Origin: Rutpela maculata
Lineage: Eukaryota; Arthropoda; Insecta; Coleoptera; Cerambycidae
Length of the DNA: 64,000 bases
Assembly (NCBI GenBank): GCA_936432065.2
Contig: OW386293.2
Coordinates: 47,277,923-47,341,922, forward strand
Reading direction: 5' to 3'
The notes beneath the pieces were generated by a model, which was not told the origin of the DNA, did not search any database, and was given only the letters and a program-made list of their open reading frames with translations. This document shows, piece after piece, positions 56,951 to 64,000 of the stretch. Both the position numbers and the translations under genes were made by a program. Within the stretch, counting starts at the first letter, position 1; each line of letters starts with the position of its first letter.

Positions 56951-57787
56951 TTATTTTTGTTTAGATGTATTATTAAACAAAACAAAAAACCTTGCTATTT
57001 TTATTTACTACTATTGTTTTGTATTGCTGTTGTTTCTTGTATACGAAGTTGTTTTGCCTACATATTCACGGAAGCCTTACAAACAAAATAATAATTGTAA
57101 TAGTTTTCCTAGTGCATTGTCAAATTTCCGAACATGTACTCAATAAAACTATTTTGCTATTGCTATTTTTATTTACTACTATTGTTTTGTATTCCTGTTG
57201 TTTCTTGTATACGAAGTTGTTTTGCCTATATATTCACGGAAGTCTGACAAACAAAATAATAATTTTAATAGATTTTCTAGTGCATTGTCAAATTTCTGAA
57301 CATGTACTCAATAAAACCCTGTACCGACTTTGGCATTATTCTTTCAGGTTACATTTTCTAGAGCGTCTGCTCTTTAGAGTTGACCGTCTGCCGATCTTTT
57401 TGAAAAATATTTATGATCTACATAAAAAGACCTTTGATTTGAACCTAGGTTTGTACATGTACCTCATGAGGTAAGAAACGTCGGAATTTTGGACATCGCG
57501 ACGGGCGTCTGCTCTATGTATGCGTTCAAATACTGACGTCTGCCACACAAAATAAAAATTTTAATGGTTTTCCCAGTGAATTGTCACGTTTTTAAGCATG
57601 TACCCAATGAGGTAACTTTAGCGACCTTTTTCGCCTCTTTGACAAGCTGTCCTAATAAGAAGTTGACCATTGAGCCCCAGCAGATGGTCGGTTTTTTGCT
57701 ACATATATGTGGTACTTTTACTACAAAAACTCAAACCTTTTGTACCCGATGAAGTAACTTATTTGCCTCTTGGCCGTAGGTCTATTA

Positions 57788-58250
57788 GTACATCATCTTT
57801 TTCTATGATAATACTAATTCTATTTCTATTTGTCAATTCAGAAATTACACTCCACATAGTTCGATTGTTACTTTTAGATTTTAAATTTTTTTCCTGATGG
57901 TGTTCTTTTTTAGTCTTATTGATTAATGTTTTATGCTTCTTTTTTATCTTTCAATAAAGAACTTGACGTCCTGATATTGTCGTTTATCCATGTTTTGTCG
58001 TTCGTGTACGTATATAAATTTACGGTTAGGAAATTTTGTTCCAAAATGATATTAATAACTTTCTATAGAAAAAATTAAAGGCCTCATCGAAATCATCCAT
58101 GTCATAAATATATGACCAATCTTTATTTTTTAAAGAGTATTCAAAAGTAAGCATGTTTGTTTCATTTAAAGATCTTCTAATATCAGACTTATTTGTTGAA
58201 ATATCTTTTTCTGAGAAGAACTCCACCTTTAAGGATACCAAGTGTCAACG
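57788..58250 (-). pseudogene. LINE relic, endonuclease-RT linker (upstream half of split)
   Basis: Minus-strand frames give WSYIYDMDDFDEAFNFFYRK, TNDKTWINDNIRTSS, and KSKSNNRTMWSVISELTNRN in a shifted frame: the usual linker landmarks of CR1/Jockey/L2-like LINEs. Interrupted at 57787 by the inverted-repeat element; it continues at 54429. Confidence 0.65.
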
Positions 58251-58799
58251 GAATCATTAGACAAGTCATAGTTTACAGAGTTTTCACGATATGTATTAAA
58301 TTTAGCAGGAGTAATATACAGGGTCCGCCACTTAAACTCCCCAAACTCGTAACTTCCTTATTTTTTAAGCTACGACCATGTTCGGCACATCACACTGTAG
58401 ATATTTTTAAGGCCTTTAAATATGCGTACAGAGTGATTTAAAAAAAAATTGAGAAAATTATTACCAAAGGAAACTTAATTTCCTTGAAAATTTCACACCA
58501 CATTTTTTAACCAATCAGAGGCTTGTTTTTTGTTAAGTTACCATGGCAACCCAAAAAATTTCTGGAAATTTTTTACATTCTGTCAAATTAATAGGTGGAC
58601 ATTTTTCTGTCATTTAAAATGTCAAAGTAAAAGACGCGGGAGTTGAAGTGCTTTTAGAATTAAATTTATTTGCGACGCAAAGGAGGATATTCACGAGGAT
58701 ATTATAAGTACACAAATTCATATGTTAATATTTATTTTTTTGTTTACAAAAATAAATTTGTTGGTATCACAATAATATATGTTAAACTAACAAATTTTA
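58251..58799. other. AT-rich DNA, nothing recognised
   Basis: Begins near 58318 with ATACAGGGTCCGCC after a TA. This could be the end of another DNA element, since an inverted ACCCTGTAT occurs at 62344, but the pairing is too short to claim. Confidence 0.35.
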
Positions 58800-59159
58800 T
58801 TAACACATGTAAGTAACTAAATTTAAGTGAACTTGGAAGTCTAGCAAGAATTCTTCTCGTCTTAATGGAGAATAAATAGGACTGAAGACTGAACTTTGTA
58901 AATATCTATGTTTAATAAAATATATGAAATATTTCGACACAATTTTATTTACTTTTAATTTAGATAGTCTATTAAATTTGTTTGAAGATTGTAGTAGATA
59001 TTTTTGGATTCTTCTGAATAGCTTTACATCCAATATTTCTTCATAATGAATATCCTCAACAAATTGTGACAAGTAAGTAAGCTGACGATAACATTTTTCA
59101 ATGTCTGAATATTTTTTGCACAAAATACACAATTCATATGTTTTAAAACCTGGAGCCAT
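58800..59159 (-). other. Hypothetical open frame
   Basis: A 119-codon minus-strand frame (MAPGFKTYELCILCKKYSDI at the start) with a CxxC near residue 11. The ATG is 16 bases inside the end of the neighbouring transposon's flank. No family is recognised. It could be a decayed TE protein or a host exon. Not convincing as a gene. Confidence 0.25.
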
Positions 59160-59443
59160 CTTTGAGCTATATGCCTATTAGGGCGGTCCTTATTTTTCGA
59201 CTTTATGTTTTTTTGCGGACCACCCCCTAGATTGGTTTCAATACTTAAAAAAATGTTCTGTGCAAAATCTGAACTCAATCGGATAACGAGAAAACGTGCC
59301 ACCCAACCCTTGTTTCTGGGAGATTCAAATAAATTCTAATAAATTTCGATATTTATTTTTTCAAAGCTTGCTACTGACAATCGAGTTAGTAGTGACTGAA
59401 AATAAATAATATACATTTTATTTATGAAAAGTCATTAATTTGA

Positions 59444-60325
59444 TTATAGTATTTGGGATAAGGTCTCCTTTTTAAAATCGGGAAATCGTGTTCTGTAATC
59501 TTTTACAACTTGCAAGACGAATTGTTTTTGTTCCTCATCTTTTGTTATTACATTATTGTAATCTGTCAATAACTTAACACCCCGCTCTGCTGTATCATTA
59601 ACAACTTTGATTTTTTTAACAATATCCAACCCTTTGTTAAAACTATCGTTTTTAGACCAAGTTTCAAGAAAGTCATCATTTATGTGAAATCGTTTGAAAA
59701 ACTTTCGGGTTTCGATAGTAACAAAATTTTCAATAAATGTGTTCTCCACAAACTTTGGAATTTCATTTTCCCCTATCTCTATTCGCTTGACACTTTTACC
59801 ATATGATGATTCTTCTTCTATATCTAATGGCTTTTCTTCCACATCCGATGATTCTTCTTCCACATCCAATGTTTCTTCTTCCAGATCCTCTTTCTCACCT
59901 AGGGCCTCAACCATTTTCACTTTGGATTCCTCTGACGATTTTAAATCGAAGAATGCGAAGGCAACTGCTTCTGGACTTAGGTACCATAAATGCTTATGAA
60001 ATTTTTTCAACGCAACACTGGATATCTCGGGATCGACGGCCTTATAGTCATAAAGCTTATTTAAAAAGCGGAGGTCCTGATAAGGCGCTTCGGTGGCAAG
60101 TGCCGCACAAAACCAGGCTTCAATATAAACTTTCACGACAAAAATACATATATCTGAAAGACCTCTTCTCTCTTCATCTGTCAATGGGAATTCATCGCGG
60201 AACAAGAATATCTTTAAGCAATAAATAGCATTTGCCATCCATCTCGCGTGGTGAATGGCCCCAGGGATCCGAAAAGATATTCCACGAGGAGGAACTTCAC
60301 CCAAGAATATTAAGGACAACTCCAA
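59444..60325 (-). pseudogene. Transposon protein, C-terminal part
   Basis: Open for 293 codons: IHHARWMANAIYCLKIFLFR, then EAWFCAALATEAPYQDL, HLWYLSPEAVAFAFFD, an acidic repeat (residues about 145-175, EEESSDVEEKPLDIEEE), and a basic helical end. HHARWM...AIYCLK and HLWYLxPExVxxAFFD are hallmarks of the same family. This part looks intact; only the joins to the upstream parts are shifted. Confidence 0.6.
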
Positions 60326-60812
60326 GAGCAGATGTCACAAATGTGACTACCTCTTTTGTATCATCTAAAAATGAAAGAACATATCCGTCGTTAAATCCGG
60401 ACTTAAAATAATGTTTGTTAATCTTAGCACAATACTGTTGAAAGCGTTTAAAGATTTGGACAGTAGGACCTGTGGTTTTACCCATTTTTTCTTCGAAGAC
60501 TTCTCTGAGAACTAGCTCAGAGATATGGTGTCTACAAGGGAGGTACAAAAGTTCCCAATCCATAATCTGCTCCAATAAAATGCAGGTTCCTTTTAATCGT
60601 CCTGTATTTGACGCAATTGTGTCGAAGCATAGCGCCTTAACAGTTTTTGAAAGGCCCCAATCATCAAGCACCTCATAAACAGCGGATGGCTGCTCCTTTC
60701 CGGTTCCAGCTTGTAATGCAGGTTCTCCGAGTATTTGCTCAGAATCTCCACTCGTAACAATAACAGGAAGTCGATCAACAGTCTCCTTGCGGGAAGCATT
60801 TTTCCATCCCAA
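60297..60812 (-). pseudogene. Transposon protein, central part
   Basis: Carries KALCFDTIASNTGRLKGTC and YLPCRHHISELVLREVF, two strongly recognisable blocks of this unnamed family: an Asp in CFDT and a CRHH motif that could be catalytic or metal-binding. It ends in a stop after a one-base shift near 60310-60325. The following frame resumes with PPRGISFRIPGAIHHARWM. Confidence 0.6.
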
Positions 60813-61099
60813 TGGACCACAACCGCTTGTAATTCAGATTGTTTGAATTGAGTTTTAAGAATGCCAGCCCGCTTTTTACGCAGTTTTTCTCTACAGTGCC
60901 GAATAGAGGATTTGTTTATTACTAAATTTTGCACATCTGGTCCAAAGGTCTCCGTAGCCGCGAATAAAATATGAACCGCGTCTCCATTACTAATTCTACA
61001 TTTATCGAACACTGCAACCAATTTTGGGGTGATTATTTCACGGCGTGCTCTCTTCTTCTTGAGTTGCGACGGCCCAGGTTCAGGTTCCGATTGCGTCAT
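60593..61099 (-). pseudogene. Transposon protein, N-terminal part (copy 1)
   Basis: 168 codons from ATG 61099. It has a basic start (KKKRARREIITPKLV), then DAVHILFAATETFG and SSIRHCREKLRKKRA, then VVHWDGKMLP. After LP the true frame continues in the overlapping frame (KETVDRLPVIVTSGD), so a one-base shift lies near 60795. The copy at 63415-63921 has the same shift and differs by one residue (Pro54 here, Gln there). The next segment is at 60297-60812. Confidence 0.6.
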
Positions 61100-61547
61100 A
61101 TATTTTGAAGCATCATCTTTAGTTTATTGTGTTGAACTCGAAGCACGAGGACTTTCACTGCTGCTTGAAGATGTCGTCATTTGGACGATTTGCTCTAAGA
61201 TGAAATAAATACATTAAACTCATATAACATTGAAATAATAATAACAAAAAACCCTAAGCAGTTTTATCAAATAATTCGCTTTCCTCTTCTTAAACTATTA
61301 TAAATTATCTTCAGGGTGTCAGTCATACCTATTGTTTACTTAGAAAAACCAAATATAACAATGTGGGGAATTTCAAGAAATATTAAATCTAGAGGTGGCG
61401 GGTGGCACGTTTTCTCCGTATCCGATTTCGCTCAGATTTCACCCACATTATTTTTTTAGCAATTGAAACCATTGTGGGGGGTGGCCCAAACTAAATTCGA
61501 AAATATTTTTTTCCTCAAGTATAAATAAGGACCGCCCTAATGCCCAT

Positions 61548-61741
61548 GCACTTTATTCTTTTGGCTGATAATCAAATTTTGTTATGATTAGAATGTAAAC
61601 ATTAATCTAATTGACGTTTGTAAGTGCGGCAGCCATTACTATCTTGTTACCTTTTATTATTCCATGGCCGCGTAGAAGTTGTTAATTATTGTCTCGGCGA
61701 CAAGAATGAATATTCCCTGTGCTCGCATTTAAGTAAATTCA
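61548..61741. other. Flank included in the inverted duplication
   Basis: Bases 61548-61647 match 62866-62965 in inverted orientation. This shows that the duplication copied the transposon together with about 100 bp of flank, stopping at a TA microsatellite on the right. Confidence 0.7.
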
Positions 61742-62095
61742 GAAATAAATGATGTTCCACCAATTTTAGTAGATCAAAGTTAATAAAAAACGGAAATATA
61801 ATATGTTTTTAAGTTATTTATGAAAAGTTCATGTAACTAAACTTGGAGAATGGTATGTCATATCACTAGGAAATTTCGTATTTTATTAAACATATAAATC
61901 TTGAAGTAGGTGGGTACTTCAGAATAATTATCAAAAATAAATGATGTTCCACCAATTTTAGTAGACCAAAGTTAATAAAAAACGGAAATATAATATGTTT
62001 TAAATTATTTATAAAAAGTTCATGTAACTAAACTTGGAGAATGGTATGTTATTTCACTAAGAAATTTCGGATTTTATTAACCACCCGTTGTTATT
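61742..62095 (+). repeat. Tandem direct duplication, 195-bp period
   Basis: AATAAATGATGTTCCACCAA starts at 61742 and again at 61937, and about 150 bp stay similar in both (GTTCATGTAACTAAACTTGG in each). No coding signal. Confidence 0.85.
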
Positions 62096-62737
62096 CCATG
62101 GCTCACTATGATGAATGAATGTTTGTCATTTGTTATAAAAATGTTCAAATTTGGCATAATATTTATAAAATAGCGGTGTGAAATTTTCTTACAGAATATC
62201 CCACGAGCTTAAATTAATATCCGGAAATTTTTTCTCGTTCATGTATATTTTAAGAAAATTTTCAAACTATTCATGACCCCGAAAAAATTTCCGGAAATAA
62301 TTTATACTCTAGGGATATTATAAGTGAATATTTTTTTCCCTCACCCTGTATATGAACTTTGTTCATGTTTTCTTATAAAGATTTTAATTACCTTCAATTT
62401 ATGTTATCACCTCATATATTCGATATTCTCTTTCGTTATAGAGAAAAAGAATAAAAACTCTCTTTTCGACTCCAAACTGAATTCTCTTAAAATAAATTTG
62501 AAAAGAAAAGAATGTAAATAATAATTTTAAGCTTTATTTGTAAAAGGCATATCATAATCAATATTTAAAGTAACAAAACAGCAACAACAAACAAAAGGAA
62601 ACAATTTTTTTCCCTTTTGTGATATCACTTGATGAACCCATTGCTAATAAGTGCATGTTTTCATGTAGGTAATACACATTTCTTGCTAATAAAATTTGGT
62701 TGCTCTGCTAGTGGCTCCACAGATATTTAAAGAATTT
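62096..62737. other. AT-rich DNA, nothing recognised
   Basis: No gene seen. The 65-codon plus-strand frame at 62324 has no motif. Confidence 0.45.
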
Positions 62738-62864
<127 letters not shown>

Positions 62865-62865
62865 C

Positions 62866-64000
62866 AACAAGATAGTAATGGCTGCCGCACTTACAAACGT
62901 CAATTAGATTAATGTTTACATTCTAATCATAACAAAATTTGATTATCAGCCAAAAGAATAAAGTGCATGGGCATTAGGGCGGTCCTTATTTATACTTGAG
63001 GAAAAAAATATTTTCGAATTTAGTTTGGGCCACTCCCCACAATGGTTTCAATTGCTAAAAAAATAATGTGGGTGAAATCTGAGCGAAATCGGATACGGAG
63101 AAAACGTGCCACCCGCCACCTCTAGATTTAATATTTCTTGAAATTCCCCACATTGTTATATTTGGTTTTTCTAAGTAAACAATAGGTATGACTGACACCC
63201 TGAAGATAATTTATAATAGTTTAGGAAGAGGAAAACGAATTATTTGATAAAACTGCTTAGGGTTTTTTGTTATTATTATTTCAATGTTATATGAGTTTAA
63301 TGTATTTATTTCATCTTAGAGCAAATCGTCCAAATGACGACATCTTCAAGCAGCAGTGAAAGTCCTCGTGCTTCGAGTTCAACACAATAAACTCAAGATG
63401 ATGCTTCAAAATATATGACGCAATCGGAACCTGAACCTGGGCCGTCGCAACTCAAGAAGAAGAGAGCACGCCGTGAAATAATCACCCCAAAATTGGTTGC
63501 AGTGTTCGATAAATGTAGAATTAGTAATGGAGACGCGGTTCATATTTTATTCGCGGCTACGGAGACCTTTGGACAAGATGTGCAAAATTTAGTAATAAAC
63601 AAATCCTCTATTCGGCACTGTAGAGAAAAACTGCGTAAAAAGCGGGCTGGCATTCTTAAAACTCAATTCAAACAATCTGAATTACAAGCGGTTGTGGTCC
63701 ATTGGGATGGAAAAATGCTTCCCGCAAGGAGACTGTTGATCGACTTCCTGTTATTGTTACGAGTGGAGATTCTGAGCAAATACTCGGAGAACCTGCATTA
63801 CAAGCTGGAACCGGAAAGGAGCAGCCATCCGCTGTTTATGAGGTGCTTGATGATTGGGGCCTTTCAAAAACTGTTAAGGCGCTATGCTTCGACACAATTG
63901 CGTCAAATACAGGACGATTAAAAGGAACCTGCATTTTATTGGAGCAGATTATGGATTGGGAACTTTTGTACCTCCCTTGTAGACACCATATCTCTGAGCT
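62866..64000 (+). mobile_element. Inverted duplicate of the 59.2-61.5 kb transposon, runs off the window
   Basis: Bases 62866-64000 are a near-identical reverse complement of about 60514-61647, including 100 bp of flank outside the transposon end (ATTAGGGCGGTCC at 62980). Only scattered single-base differences are seen. The match is still unbroken at the window edge, so the true length is unknown. Confidence 0.85.
63415..63921 (+). pseudogene. Transposon protein, N-terminal part (copy 2)
   Basis: Plus-strand copy of 60593-61099: same start (MTQSEPEPGPSQ), same length of 168 codons and the same one-base frameshift after DGKMLP. The only residue change is Gln54 instead of Pro54. The overlapping frame continues into the central part (CFDTIASNTGRL near 63886-63920) and off the window. 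Confidence 0.65.

Larger units (their letters stand above)
54433..57784. mobile_element. 3.35-kb inverted-repeat element with unnamed transposon protein
   Basis: The outer ends TAGACCTACGGCCAAGAGGC are inverted, with TTA duplicated at 54430-54432 and 57785-57787. The inverted arms are very long (about 54433-55780 and 56300-57784). The right arm carries an extra tandem copy of about 165 bp (56985-57145 and 57150-57310). Subterminal repeats of the type TACCTCATTGGGTAC or TACCTCATGAGGTAC recur about every 140 bp in both arms. The right arm and centre encode a protein on the plus strand; the left arm holds a mirrored copy of its C-terminal half. The 3-bp TTA duplication resembles PIF/Harbinger, but the protein does not look like a Harbinger nuclease. 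Confidence 0.8.
59175..61545 (-). mobile_element. Unclassified DNA transposon, TTAGGGCGGTCC ends
   Basis: Ends ATTAGGGCGGTCCTTATTT at 59175 and the reverse complement at 61545. The terminal inverted repeats are about 150 bp with lower similarity inward (shared ACGTGCCACCC near 59290 and 61410). Flanking TGCCTA and TGCCCA may be a 6-bp duplication with one change. One long protein is encoded on the minus strand in three overlapping frames. The superfamily is not recognised; the protein type is common in insects and cnidarians as unnamed repeats. Confidence 0.7.

Noticed and set aside
58318..62350. A 4-kb DNA element bounded by TACAGGGT / ACCCTGTA
   Set aside because: Only about 8 bases pair, such words are common in insect repeats, and the interior contains an independently bounded transposon and part of an inverted duplication.

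Overview
The window looks like a very transposon-rich, AT-rich insect nuclear genome. The evidence is one host gene (an M1-family aminopeptidase N of insect gut type with spliced exons), several insect-type LINEs, a DD41D mariner-like element, Transib-like and hAT-like DNA elements, and long stretches of AT-rich DNA with no gene. I cannot place it to species; a large-genome beetle or hemipteran would fit. There is no sign of bacterial or viral gene organisation. Coordinates of TE edges are read by eye from inverted repeats and target-site duplications (TSDs).

Layout. 1-23 kb: minus-strand LINE remains. These are a 5'-truncated RNase H LINE with a 12-bp TSD (802-1434), a decayed LINE (3600-5230), an R1-clade-like LINE (8586-11642) inserted into an older foldback element (arms near 7300-7600 and 11655-11815), a longer RNase H LINE with ORF1 (16281-21210) and another 3' fragment (22317-23262). 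23.4-27.6 kb: two joined exons of an aminopeptidase N gene on the plus strand; the zinc-site exons are not seen. Its intron holds a palindromic element and a tandem array. 28-42 kb: tandem arrays, a DD41D transposon with about 375-bp terminal inverted repeats, foldback elements, and a nested set of inverted and direct repeats. 42.7-44.1 kb: a Transib-like non-autonomous element whose ends begin CACAGTG. 45.8-52.3 kb: a broken THAP-domain exon followed by a CR1/L2-like LINE (PHD-finger ORF1, endonuclease-RT ORF2). That LINE is split by a non-autonomous hAT with a perfect 8-bp TSD. 52.7-54 kb: two palindromic elements. 54.4-57.8 kb: a 3.35-kb inverted-repeat element carrying an unnamed transposon protein, inserted with a TTA duplication into another LINE relic. 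59.2-64 kb: an unclassified DNA transposon and a near-identical inverted duplication of it that runs off the window end.

How parts relate. The window is mainly a record of nested insertion: hAT in LINE, LINE in foldback, inverted-repeat element in LINE, DD41D in a tandem array. Removing single insertions with one TSD copy restores reading frames at two sites, which supports the boundaries. Nearly all TE open reading frames are broken. The best candidates for something undescribed are (1) a recurring architecture at 24.5, 31.3, 52.7 and perhaps 53.3 kb: a long palindrome with AGTATA-type ends but unrelated stems, attached to short inverted repeats that enclose tandem repeats; (2) the 54.4-57.8 kb element; and (3) an A AAA AAG heptamer placed exactly where a -1 frameshift would join the two LINE ORFs.
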